DNA of 33,263 nucleotides from positions 1 through 33,263 of the forward strand of contig JANJWY010000046.1 of assembly GCA_024709285.1 (NCBI GenBank). Reading direction: 5' to 3'. Shown here piece after piece: positions 23,050-31,040 of the stretch; within the stretch, counting starts at the first letter, position 1; each line of letters begins with the position of its first letter. The stretch is from Erysipelotrichaceae bacterium (GTDB lineage Bacteria; Bacillota_I; Bacilli_A; Erysipelotrichales; Erysipelotrichaceae). The position numbers were made by a program, and so were the translations under genes. The notes below the pieces were generated by a model. That model did not search any database, was not told the DNA's origin, and worked only from the letters and a program-made list of their open reading frames with translations.

Positions 23050-26000
23050 ATGAAACAGATCATAAACACGATTCACCAGCTGAATCAGCTTAAAACACAA
23101 TATCTTTTTGATATGTCATTTTACTCGCATCAGATTCTTATATGTGGTGGTGCTGGATGTGTATCTTCAAACTGTGACAGTGTCAGTGCTGCCGTAGATG
23201 AGAAACTTAAAGAATTAAAGCTATCTGAAAAGGTTAAAGTATATCAGGTGGGATGTATGGGTATGTGTGCAGTCGGTCCGATTATGCTGATTTTGCCTGA
23301 GAAAACATTTTACACCCATTGTACACCGCAAAGCGCTAAGCGAATCGTGGTCAATCACATCGTAAATAAAAAAATACTTCTTGAACACACATTTTATGAT
23401 CAAAGCCTGAAGAAACATGTTCCTTGTATCGATGATATCGATTTTTTCAAGACTCAGATAAAAATCGCTTTAAGGAACTGCGGATCAATCGAAAACGATT
23501 CAATCAAAGCTTACATTGCTAAAGACGGATACTTCGCCATTGCTAAGATACTCAAAGTTTTCAGTGCAGAAAAGGTGATTGAAGAAATCACAAATTCGGG
23601 GTTGAGGGGACGTGGCGGTGCAGGATTTCTAACAGGAGTAAAGTGGAAAGCTGGTTATCTGGCAAAAAGCGATCAGAAATATATGATATGCAACGCGGAT
23701 GAGGGTGATCCTGGTGCATTTATGGATCGTTCGATCATTGAGGGTGATCCTCACTCAGTAATTGAAGGAATGATGATCGGCGGATATGCGATTGGAGCAT
23801 CCAAAGGATATATTTATATCCGAGCCGAATATCCCCTGGCAATCAAACGATTAAGTTACGCACTTGAAGAAGCGAGAGAATTTGGTTTGCTCGATCGCAA
23901 AATTTTTGAAAGCAATTTCAGTTTTGATATAGAAATCCGGATTGGCGCCGGTGCTTTTGTCTGTGGTGAAGAAACCGCTTTAATCGCTTCCATTGAAGGC
24001 AAACGAGGAGAACCGAGTCAGAAACCGCCATATCCTTTTCAGAAGGGTGTATTTAAAAAGCCGACAATAATTAACAATGTTGAAACATTGGCCAGTATAC
24101 CTGCTATCATGTTAAAAGGAGCAGCCTGGTACAGTCAGTTTGGCACGGAAAGCAGTAAAGGAACCAAAGTTTTTGCTCTGGCCGGAGATATCGTAAATAC
24201 AGGTATCGTTGAAGTACCGATCGGCACACCGATTGGAGATATTCTGTTTAACATCGGCGGAGGTATCAGTGGTAAAAAGAAATTTAAAGCGGCTCAAATC
24301 GGCGGACCATCCGGCGGATGTATCACACTTGAAAATCTCAATACGCCAACCGATTATGACCAATTAGCGAAACTGGGTGCAATCATGGGTTCGGGTGGTC
24401 TGATTGCCATGGATGAGGATACCTGTATGGTAGATACGGCGAGATTCTTCATGGATTTTATTCAAGATGAATCATGCGGAAAATGTCTGCCATGCCGTTT
24501 AGGTACTAAGCAAATGCTTGAAATATTAGAACGCATCACCCAAGGAAAAGGTGTTGAGGGCGATATAGAAATGCTGATCGAATTGGGCGAGACCATTCAA
24601 CAAACAGCCATTTGCGGTCTGGGTCAGTCAGCACCCAATCCGGTATTAAGTACGATCCGTTATTTCAAAGAGGAGTATCAGCAACACATTCGTGATAAAT
24701 TTTGTAAAGCCGGGGTTTGCTCAGATTTATTCATTTCGCCTTGTGAAAACACATGTCCTGCAAATATTAATGTCCCAGGATATATACGCTTGATCGCTGC
24801 CGGAAGATTTTTGGATGCTTACCAGCTGATCCGACAGGAAAATCCGTTTCCGGCGGTCTGCGGTCGGATATGCACGCGTCCCTGTGAATCGAAATGTCGC
24901 CGCTCAATGACTGACGAAGCTGTCGCAATATGTGATTTAAAGCGATTTGCCGCGGACTATGCGTATAGAAATGAAAAAGAGATTCTGATAGATGCGATCA
25001 TGACTAAAAACGGTAGGAAAGTTGCCATTATAGGGGCTGGTGCATCTGGGCTTACCTGTGGGTATTATCTAGTCAGAAACGGTTATGAAGTGGATGTGTA
25101 TGAACAAGAAAGTGTCGCCGGCGGTGTGCTTGCTTTTGGAATTCCGGAATACAGATTGCCAAAAGAAGTCTTAGCACACGAAATCTCACTCATTGAGAAA
25201 ACCGGAGTAAGAATTCATTTAAATACACAGATTGGAAAAGATATTGCTTTTGAACAATTAAAGAAAGACTATGATTCCGTTTATGTTGCTACAGGAACAC
25301 AGTTTCCTGAAAAAATCCGTGTTGAGGGAGAAGATTTACCGGGTGTGATTCATGGCATAAACTTCTTGAAGGAAGTTAATTCAAATATGAAATATCGGAT
25401 TGATGGCAAAGTCATTGTCATCGGGGGAGGAAACACGGCGATTGACTCAGCCAGAACCGCTCTTCGTTGCGGAGCCAGTGAAGTCATCGTTCTTTATCGC
25501 CGTACCATCGATGCCATGCCGGCATATGAAGCTGAAATTCATGAAGCAGTGTCCGAAGGCGTCCGTATTATTGAGTTGGCATCACCTAAACGTTTTATCC
25601 AAGGTCAAAATGGAAGCGTATCTCAAATAGAGTGTTTCAAGATGCAACTGGCTGAATTTGATAATTCCGGAAGAAGAAAATCAAAAGCCATTGAAAATTC
25701 AACTTTTAAAATCGATGCAGATTTGGTCATAGTTGCGGTAAGTCAGTATTCAGATTTGCCTTTTATCAAAAAAGAGGAAATCGGCGTTACACGTTGGGGA
25801 ACGTTTGTTGTTGACGGCAAAACGCTGATGACAACGATGGATGGTGTTTTTGCCGGAGGCGATGTTGCACGCGGACCGGATACTGTCATACAGGCAATAG
25901 CTGATGGTAAAAAGGCGGCTGAGTCAATAGACAGGTATTTAGGAGGAAAAGGATTACTGAATAAAGGGATGCGGATTGATTTGCCAACGGTTGCAGATGA

Positions 26001-26148
26001 AGATGAAATCGTTGCACTGCATCGCTTTCCGTTGGATATTTTAGATGTTGAACACAGAAAAAGCAGTTTCAGTGAAGTTGTTTTAGGATATCACAAGCTC
26101 AATGCAATGGCAGAAGCCATGCGTTGTCTGCATTGTGACCGGAGGTAA
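23050..26148 (+). CDS. hydB: HydB/NuoF-type flavoprotein fused to a GltD/NfnB-like FAD-NAD(P) oxidoreductase
   Basis: This 1,032-residue fusion reads as follows. Residues 25-105 form a thioredoxin-like [2Fe-2S] domain (C32, C37, C69, C73). Residues about 150-545 form the NuoF core, with FMN/NADH motifs GRGGAGF (187-193), NADEGDPGAFMD (215-226) and GAFVCGEETA (301-310), and a [4Fe-4S] site C476/C479/C482/C522. Residues about 560-970 form a GltD-like module: N-terminal cluster cysteines C565, C569, C604, C608, C612 and C616, FAD loop GAGASG (662-667), second Rossmann GGGNTA (792-797) and YRR at 816-818. The C-terminal RCLHCD (1025-1030) may be a remnant cluster motif. The usual HydB/HndC ends after a ferredoxin domain; here the GltD module takes that place. 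I infer electron exchange with a second pyridine nucleotide, possibly NADPH, because paired arginines mark the NADPH pocket in GltD. Confidence 0.92.
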   Translation: MKQIINTIHQLNQLKTQYLFDMSFYSHQILICGGAGCVSSNCDSVSAAVDEKLKELKLSEKVKVYQVGCMGMCAVGPIMLILPEKTFYTHCTPQSAKRIVVNHIVNKKILLEHTFYDQSLKKHVPCIDDIDFFKTQIKIALRNCGSIENDSIKAYIAKDGYFAIAKILKVFSAEKVIEEITNSGLRGRGGAGFLTGVKWKAGYLAKSDQKYMICNADEGDPGAFMDRSIIEGDPHSVIEGMMIGGYAIGASKGYIYIRAEYPLAIKRLSYALEEAREFGLLDRKIFESNFSFDIEIRIGAGAFVCGEETALIASIEGKRGEPSQKPPYPFQKGVFKKPTIINNVETLASIPAIMLKGAAWYSQFGTESSKGTKVFALAGDIVNTGIVEVPIGTPIGDILFNIGGGISGKKKFKAAQIGGPSGGCITLENLNTPTDYDQLAKLGAIMGSGGLIAMDEDTCMVDTARFFMDFIQDESCGKCLPCRLGTKQMLEILERITQGKGVEGDIEMLIELGETIQQTAICGLGQSAPNPVLSTIRYFKEEYQQHIRDKFCKAGVCSDLFISPCENTCPANINVPGYIRLIAAGRFLDAYQLIRQENPFPAVCGRICTRPCESKCRRSMTDEAVAICDLKRFAADYAYRNEKEILIDAIMTKNGRKVAIIGAGASGLTCGYYLVRNGYEVDVYEQESVAGGVLAFGIPEYRLPKEVLAHEISLIEKTGVRIHLNTQIGKDIAFEQLKKDYDSVYVATGTQFPEKIRVEGEDLPGVIHGINFLKEVNSNMKYRIDGKVIVIGGGNTAIDSARTALRCGASEVIVLYRRTIDAMPAYEAEIHEAVSEGVRIIELASPKRFIQGQNGSVSQIECFKMQLAEFDNSGRRKSKAIENSTFKIDADLVIVAVSQYSDLPFIKKEEIGVTRWGTFVVDGKTLMTTMDGVFAGGDVARGPDTVIQAIADGKKAAESIDRYLGGKGLLNKGMRIDLPTVADEDEIVALHRFPLDILDVEHRKSSFSEVVLGYHKLNAMAEAMRCLHCDRR

Positions 26149-26151
26149 CCT

Positions 26152-27936
26152 ATGATCAACTGTACCATTAACAATAAACTGATTCGAGTAGAAGATAATA
26201 CGACGATCTTAGAAGCATGCAGAAAAAACGGAATATATATTCCGAGTTTGTGTAATCTTGATAAGATATGTAATTTCGGGACATGTCGTATGTGTATTGT
26301 TGAAGTTGAAAAAGCGAAAACGTTGCAAGCGGCTTGTGTAACGATGGTTCAAGAGGGCATGATCATTAAGACAAACACGTTGAAAGTCACTTCAATGCGC
26401 AAAGTGCTTTATGAACTGCTTTTGTCCGATCATAAACAGCAATGTCTGAGCTGTTCAAGAAATTTAACTTGTGAATTACAGGCTTTGGGAAAAACACTGG
26501 GCATCAAAGAAAGCAGATTCAACTCTTTTGAATCACATCGTAAAAGTGAAATAAGCGTTTCGATTACCAGAGACATGGATAAATGCATACTTTGCCGAAG
26601 ATGTATCAGTGTTTGCAATGAGATACAAGGTGTCGGTATCCTTCATGCTCAAAACAGAGGATATGATACTGTGATTTCCCCGGCCAATGAGTTTGACCTT
26701 GCACAGACGGATTGTATTTACTGCGGTCAGTGCACGATGGTATGCCCTGTTGGAGCTTTGATGGAAACTGATGCCACCGAAACTGTCAGAATAGCTTTAA
26801 ATGATCCGAAGATTCACACGGTCGTCCAGGTAGCACCGGCAATCAGGGTTGCAATCGGTGAAGAATTTGGTTATCCTGCCGGAACACCGGTTACGGGCAA
26901 ACTGTTCTCTGCCTTGCGGGAGTTGGGCTTTAATGACATATTTGATACCAATTTCGCAGCGGATCTGACTGTCATTGAAGAGGGTACAGAGTTTTTGGGC
27001 AGAATTGAAAATGCTTTACTGAAAGGGCAAAGTAAACTGCCGATGGTTACTTCTTGTTCTCCGGGTTGGATAAAATACTGTGAACACAATTTCCCGGATC
27101 ATCTGGATCATTTATCAACGTGTAAGTCTCCGCATATGATGCTTGGATCACTTGTAAAGTCATACTATGCCAAAAAGATTGATGTTGATCCAAGAAATAT
27201 GTTTGTTGTTTCAGTTATGCCATGCACAGCCAAAAAGTTCGAAATCACCCGTGATGAAATGACGTTTGAAAAGCTAAGCAATGTTGATGCTGTTCTTACT
27301 ACTCGTGAATTGGCATCGCTGATAAAATCAGCGGGAATCGATTTTACACTGCTTTCAGACAGTGATGCAGATAATCCTTTAGGATTCAGCAGTGGTGCTG
27401 CGGATATATTTGGTGTGACCGGGGGTGTAATGGAAGCAGCTTTGCGCACCGCATATGAACTCATCACTGGACGTGAGGTGCCGTTTGAACACTTGCATTT
27501 GCAGCAGATTGAAGGATTGGATCCCATAAAAGAAGCATCGATAAAAATTGCTGATCCATTACCGGCATTTAAGTATTTAGAAGATCAGACTTTGCGTATC
27601 GCAGTTGCTAGCGGAGTAAAGAATGCTGAAAAACTGATGAAACAGATTGCGGATGGAACTTCACCATATCACTTTATCGAAATCATGGGATGTCCGGGCG
27701 GTTGTATCAGCGGCGGTGGTCAACCCCGATCTAAGGATCCATTGGTGGCTCAAAAACGTCTGGAAGGATTATTTGCTGAGGATAATCGGAAAGAGATTCG
27801 AAAATCACATCAAAATGCTTTTGTAAATGAGCTTTATGAAGCATTTCTGTTAAATCCCAACAGTCACATTGCTCATGAGTATTTACACACCCATTACGTT
27901 CGTCGCGGTAAGTTCAATGAATTTCTGAAGAAATGA
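26152..27936 (+). CDS. hydA: [FeFe] hydrogenase catalytic subunit, M3 type
   Basis: This 594-residue enzyme has the CpI-like domain order: a plant-type [2Fe-2S] domain (C34, C45, C48, C62), a His-ligated [4Fe-4S] site (H94, C98, C101, C107), a two-cluster ferredoxin domain (C145/C148/C151/C155 and C188/C191/C194/C198), and the H-cluster domain. H-cluster signatures are intact: L1 TSCSPGW (C302), L2 MPCTAKKFE (C358) and L3 GCPGGCISGGGQP (C514, C518). It reduces protons to H2 or oxidises H2 using ferredoxin and the HydB/HydC electron path. The gene starts 3 nt after hydB, with GGAGG overlapping that stop. Maturases HydE, HydF and HydG are not in the window. The enzyme would be oxygen-sensitive, which implies an anaerobe. 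Confidence 0.96.
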   Translation: MINCTINNKLIRVEDNTTILEACRKNGIYIPSLCNLDKICNFGTCRMCIVEVEKAKTLQAACVTMVQEGMIIKTNTLKVTSMRKVLYELLLSDHKQQCLSCSRNLTCELQALGKTLGIKESRFNSFESHRKSEISVSITRDMDKCILCRRCISVCNEIQGVGILHAQNRGYDTVISPANEFDLAQTDCIYCGQCTMVCPVGALMETDATETVRIALNDPKIHTVVQVAPAIRVAIGEEFGYPAGTPVTGKLFSALRELGFNDIFDTNFAADLTVIEEGTEFLGRIENALLKGQSKLPMVTSCSPGWIKYCEHNFPDHLDHLSTCKSPHMMLGSLVKSYYAKKIDVDPRNMFVVSVMPCTAKKFEITRDEMTFEKLSNVDAVLTTRELASLIKSAGIDFTLLSDSDADNPLGFSSGAADIFGVTGGVMEAALRTAYELITGREVPFEHLHLQQIEGLDPIKEASIKIADPLPAFKYLEDQTLRIAVASGVKNAEKLMKQIADGTSPYHFIEIMGCPGGCISGGGQPRSKDPLVAQKRLEGLFAEDNRKEIRKSHQNAFVNELYEAFLLNPNSHIAHEYLHTHYVRRGKFNEFLKK

Positions 27937-27976
27937 ATAATTAATGGTTCTTAATTACAATTCCTGAATTTGATTC

Positions 27977-28005
27977 TATACAAAATAGAGGGTATCGAGT
28001 ATAAT
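27977..28005 (+). promoter_or_regulatory. Promoter of the rplU operon
   Basis: TATACA (27977-27982), a 17-bp spacer and a perfect TATAAT (28000-28005) precede the L21 leader. The 40 bp after hydA hold only an A/T inverted repeat (AATTAA/TTAATT) and no convincing terminator. Confidence 0.65.
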
Positions 28006-28055
28006 ATATAAGCGAAACGTTTGTTCGAATTGACGAACGCTTTTGCATGTGTTAA

Positions 28056-28138
28056 ACTGACGAAGTTGTACGTCCTAGTGACTGCAACCGCACTTGTTTG
28101 GGTCTAAGTGAGAAATCCACCCAAAGAGGCGAGTCTGA
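28056..28138 (+). ncRNA. Ribosomal protein L21 leader (cis-regulatory RNA)
   Basis: The 5' untranslated region of rplU has the features I recall for the Firmicute L21 leader: an internal TTTGGGT (28097-28103) / ACCCAAA (28119-28125) stem inside a GACT (28080-28083) / AGTC (28132-28135) closing stem, with the GCAACCGCAC and GAGGCGAGTC segments between. A preceding GACG/CGTC stem (28059-28062 / 28071-28074) joins it. L21 or a partner protein is thought to bind it and control rplU-prp-rpmA. A separate GTTCG/CGAAC hairpin lies just upstream (28023-28036). Confidence 0.75.
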
Positions 28139-28163
28139 GAAAAAAATGAAGGAGGTGCACGTA

Positions 28164-28475
28164 ATGTACGCAGTAATCGAAACCGGTGGAAAACAATTAA
28201 AAGTCGAGGTCGGTCAAACCATTTTCGTTGAGAAACTGGATGTTGCCGAAGGAGATGTCGTAACATTCGACAATGTATTGGTTTATTCCAACCGTACGAC
28301 CAAAGTAGGAACTCCCTATATTAAGGGAGCCAAGGTAACCGCTAAAGTTGAGAAACAAGGCAAGGCTAAAAAAATCATCATTGTGAAATACAAGCCGAAA
28401 AAAGGTTCTACCCGCCGCAAACAAGGTCATCGTCAACCGTATACGAAATTAACCGTCGAAACAATCGAGGCTTAA
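28164..28475 (+). CDS. rplU: 50S ribosomal protein L21
   Basis: This 103-residue protein starts MYAVIETGGKQLKVEVGQ and ends with the basic block YKPKKGSTRRKQGHRQPYTKLTV, which is diagnostic for bL21. It binds 23S rRNA domain V in the large subunit. The ATG at 28164 is chosen because AAGGAGGTG lies 6 nt upstream; the longer frame reads back into the leader RNA. It is the first gene of the rplU-prp-rpmA operon and is probably autoregulated through the L21 leader. The gap to prp is 4 nt. Confidence 0.97.
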   Translation: MYAVIETGGKQLKVEVGQTIFVEKLDVAEGDVVTFDNVLVYSNRTTKVGTPYIKGAKVTAKVEKQGKAKKIIIVKYKPKKGSTRRKQGHRQPYTKLTVETIEA

Positions 28476-28479
28476 TCGT

Positions 28480-28797
28480 ATGATTCAGGTGCACGTCAAA
28501 AAAACCAAGGAAGATCAGATTACCTTCATCCGTATCAGCGGACATGCTGAATATGATGTCAAAGGTAAAGATTTGGTTTGTGCAGCAGTCAGTGCTATCG
28601 GCGTTGGTGGACTTAATTCGCTTGACAAGATGGCTACCGGATCGGTCAAAGATGAACTGAATGACAATAAAATCGAAATCACAGTTGTCAGATTTGATGT
28701 CGCTCAGCAAAACATACTTAAAACAATGCTTTACCAGTTGGAAACGGTAGAGTACTCATATTCCAAATATATTCAAATTACGAAACAGGAGGTGTAA
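28480..28797 (+). CDS. prp: Ribosomal-processing cysteine protease Prp
   Basis: This 105-residue protein (YsxB family) has the catalytic pair H22 (ISGHAEY) and C34 (DLVCAAVSA) in the usual spacing. Prp removes the N-terminal extension of L27, which otherwise blocks the peptidyl-transferase centre. It is found in Firmicutes and relatives whose L27 is made with such an extension. It lies between rplU and rpmA, the standard place. The start has no perfect Shine-Dalgarno and is 4 nt from the rplU stop, so translation may be coupled. The end is followed by AGGAGGTG for rpmA. Confidence 0.95.
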   Translation: MIQVHVKKTKEDQITFIRISGHAEYDVKGKDLVCAAVSAIGVGGLNSLDKMATGSVKDELNDNKIEITVVRFDVAQQNILKTMLYQLETVEYSYSKYIQITKQEV

Positions 28798-28801
28798 GGC
28801 C

Positions 28802-29086
28802 ATGAAATATGTATTAGACATTCAGTTGTTTGCTTCTAAAAAGGGTGTCGGTTCAACTCGTAACGGACGCGATTCTCATTCGAAACGCTTAGGCGCAAAG
28901 AAGTCAGATGGACAATTTACGTTTGCCGGATCAATTTTGTATCGCCAACGTGGTACTAAAATTCACCCTGGAACCAATGTGGGCAGAGGCGGGGACGATA
29001 CGCTGTTCGCTTTGACGGACGGGATCGTGAAATTCGAACGCTTGGGTCGCAACAAGACAAAAGTTTCAGTTTATCCAAACGCATAA
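28802..29086 (+). CDS. rpmA: 50S ribosomal protein L27 (with Prp-cleaved extension)
   Basis: This 94-residue bL27 carries the mature start ASKKGVGSTRNGRDS and the core GSILYRQRGTKIHPG and NVGRGGDDTLFA. The first ten residues, MKYVLDIQLF, form the extension removed by Prp. The usual cleavage context is LQFF/A; here it is IQLF/A, so P1 Phe is kept but P2 Phe is Leu. The N-terminal tail of mature L27 reaches the peptidyl-transferase centre and needs correct processing. AGGAGGTG lies 7 nt upstream of the ATG. A terminator hairpin begins directly after the stop. Confidence 0.96.
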   Translation: MKYVLDIQLFASKKGVGSTRNGRDSHSKRLGAKKSDGQFTFAGSILYRQRGTKIHPGTNVGRGGDDTLFALTDGIVKFERLGRNKTKVSVYPNA

Positions 29087-29109
29087 AAATCCCCGTCGGG
29101 GATTTTTTT
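29087..29109 (+). terminator. Terminator-like hairpin between rpmA and obgE
   Basis: AAATCCCC (29087-29094) pairs with GGGGATTT (29098-29105) around GTC, followed by seven T. Only 15 nt separate it from the obgE ATG, so no promoter fits after it; it may be a partial terminator that lowers obgE expression. Confidence 0.85.
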
Positions 29110-29124
29110 AAAGGAGTTTAAGAA

Positions 29125-30399
29125 ATGTTTATAGATCGAGTAAAACTTAAAATAAAAGCAGGAACAGGCGGTAATGGGATCGTCTCTTTCCGCAGGGAAA
29201 AATATGTCCCTTTGGGTGGACCCTATGGCGGTGATGGCGGCAATGGAGGCAATATCGTCTTTATTGTCGACACTCATAAATCTACGCTGTTGGACTTGCA
29301 TTACAAAAAGCACTTGAAAGCGGATGACGGAGTCAATGGCAAAACCAAAAAAATGACTGGTGCCCGTGGAGAAGACAATGTTTTAGCCGTACCTCAGGGA
29401 ACGATCATTAAAGATATATCAACAGGTACTGTAATTGCTGATTTGGTTCATCCGGGTCAAAGTGCTATCATCGCCCGTGGCGGACGCGGGGGACGCGGCA
29501 ACTGGCATTTTGCGACCAGTCGTAATCCTGCGCCGGACTTTTGTGAAAAAGGGGAGCCGGGTGAGGAAAAGGAAATCCAGGTCGAACTGAAACTGCTTGC
29601 TGATGCCGGACTTGTCGGATTTCCATCCGTTGGCAAATCAACGTTCTTATCTGTCGTCAGTGCTGCCCGCCCGGAAATCGCAGATTACCATTTTACCACC
29701 ATCGTGCCGAATCTAGGGGTCGTGGGTATCAATGACGGACGCTCATTTGTTCTGGCAGATTTACCGGGATTAATTGAAGGTGCCCATCAGGGTAAAGGTC
29801 TGGGACATCAGTTTTTGCGTCATATCGAACGGTGCAGGGTCATCATTCACGTCGTTGACATGGGTGCACAGGACGGTCGTGATCCGGTAGAAGATTATCG
29901 CATCATCAATGAAGAACTGGGACAGTATCAATACCGTTTGCTTGAGCGACCTCAAGTCGTCGTCGCAAACAAAATGGATTTGGATCATGCGAAAGAGAAT
30001 CTCAAGCGTTTTAAAGAAGCATATCCGGATGTACAGGTATTTGAGGCTATCACTCTGATTCGCGAAGGATTGGATGCGGTATTATATCGTGTTGCCGACC
30101 TGCTTGATGTCACACCGATATTCTCACTGATGGAACCGGATGAAGACCGTGTCGTGTTTAAGTTTGAAGCTGAAAGACCGGCATTTGAAATTGAGCGCAT
30201 TGGTGATCATCAATGGCGTTTGTATGGGGAAGCCATCGAAAAACGTTATCTGCAAAGCAATCTTGATACAGAGGAAGAGCTTATCCGCTTTTCAAAAGTA
30301 TTGCGGATGTGGGGTGTCGACGATGCGTTGCGCAAAGCCGGAGCAAAAGATGGCGATGTCATTGCATTGATGGACATTACCTTTATTTATGTCGACTAG
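29125..30399 (+). CDS. obgE: Obg family GTPase, ribosome assembly
   Basis: This 424-residue protein has the glycine-rich Obg fold (1-158; GGPYGGDGGNGGNI), the G domain (P-loop GFPSVGKS 165-172, switch II DLPGLIEGA 212-220, NKMD near 283) and a C-terminal OCT domain (about 345-424) found in Firmicute Obg. Obg binds the 50S subunit and ppGpp and takes part in late ribosome assembly and stress control. It is encoded right after rpmA, as in B. subtilis. AAGGAG lies 8 nt upstream of the ATG. A strong terminator follows. Confidence 0.96.
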   Translation: MFIDRVKLKIKAGTGGNGIVSFRREKYVPLGGPYGGDGGNGGNIVFIVDTHKSTLLDLHYKKHLKADDGVNGKTKKMTGARGEDNVLAVPQGTIIKDISTGTVIADLVHPGQSAIIARGGRGGRGNWHFATSRNPAPDFCEKGEPGEEKEIQVELKLLADAGLVGFPSVGKSTFLSVVSAARPEIADYHFTTIVPNLGVVGINDGRSFVLADLPGLIEGAHQGKGLGHQFLRHIERCRVIIHVVDMGAQDGRDPVEDYRIINEELGQYQYRLLERPQVVVANKMDLDHAKENLKRFKEAYPDVQVFEAITLIREGLDAVLYRVADLLDVTPIFSLMEPDEDRVVFKFEAERPAFEIERIGDHQWRLYGEAIEKRYLQSNLDTEEELIRFSKVLRMWGVDDALRKAGAKDGDVIALMDITFIYVD

Positions 30400-30423
30400 A
30401 TATCCTTCAGGATATCTTTTTTT
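30398..30423 (+). terminator. Rho-independent terminator after obgE
   Basis: AGATATCC (30398-30405) pairs with GGATATCT (30410-30417) around TTCA, then a run of T. The arm starts within the TAG stop. Confidence 0.85.
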
Positions 30424-30434
30424 GTGATTGAGTA

Positions 30435-30443
30435 TGCTATAAT
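30435..30443 (+). promoter_or_regulatory. Extended -10 promoter of ruvAB
   Basis: TGCTATAAT is an extended -10 box 15 bp before the ruvA start. No good -35 and no LexA-type operator are visible, so SOS control of ruvAB is not supported here. Confidence 0.6.
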
Positions 30444-30458
30444 GATAACGGTGATAAA

Positions 30459-31040
30459 ATGATTGCATTTATAAGAGGAAAAGTTCACGCCTTTGGCTTG
30501 GATTGGGTTATTCTGGATACCCAAAGCGTCGGATATCGGATTGGATTTCCGCGCCCGGAAGTACTTAGCCTGAATACAGAAATCTTGCTTTATACTTATC
30601 AGCACATCCGCGAAGACGAGATCAGTCTTTACGGGTTTTTATCTATGGATGAATTACGGCTTTTTGAACAGCTGCTTTCCGTGAAGGGATTGGGTCCGAA
30701 AACCGCCCTCAATATGCTTACAGCCTCATCATATGTTCGGATCATTTCTGCCATTGAATCCAGTGATGTAACTTTCTTAAAAACCATGCCTGGAATCGGT
30801 GCTAAAACGGCATCGCAAATCGTGCTTGATTTAAAAGGAAAACTGATTGAGACTGAGAAGAAGGATAGTAAGGCTTCGGTTGAGATCCAAGATGCAATCG
30901 CTGCTTTGAAATCATTGGGTTACAAAGCATCTGAACTTGCCGGAATCGAAAAATACCTGATATCTTTGAATCTGAGCAGTGTTGATGAATTGATCAAAGC
31001 CGGATTACAATTTCTACTTAAACGCAAAGGAGGTATCTGA
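30459..31040 (+). CDS. ruvA: Holliday junction DNA helicase subunit RuvA
   Basis: This 193-residue protein has an N-terminal OB fold (MIAFIRGKVHAFGLDWVILD), two helix-hairpin-helix motifs (VKGLGPKTALNML and MPGIGAKTASQIV) and a C-terminal RuvB-contacting domain (AIAALKSLGYKASEL). RuvA tetramers bind four-way junctions and load RuvB rings for branch migration. Length matches the family (about 200). GGTGAT lies 5 nt before the ATG. The stop overlaps the ruvB start (TGATG), so the subunits are translationally coupled. Confidence 0.96.
   Translation: MIAFIRGKVHAFGLDWVILDTQSVGYRIGFPRPEVLSLNTEILLYTYQHIREDEISLYGFLSMDELRLFEQLLSVKGLGPKTALNMLTASSYVRIISAIESSDVTFLKTMPGIGAKTASQIVLDLKGKLIETEKKDSKASVEIQDAIAALKSLGYKASELAGIEKYLISLNLSSVDELIKAGLQFLLKRKGGI

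Noticed and set aside
27937..27960. AATTAA/TTAATT inverted repeat as a terminator for the hydrogenase operon
   Set aside because: It has only A-T pairs and no T-run, so it is not credible as a rho-independent terminator; the operon end is therefore undefined.
28023..28036. GTTCG-N4-CGAAC-like inverted repeat that recalls a LexA box
   Set aside because: The arms are in the opposite order (GTTCG first) to the Gram-positive LexA site CGAAC-N4-GTTCG, and it lies in the transcribed L21 leader where a hairpin is the simpler reading.
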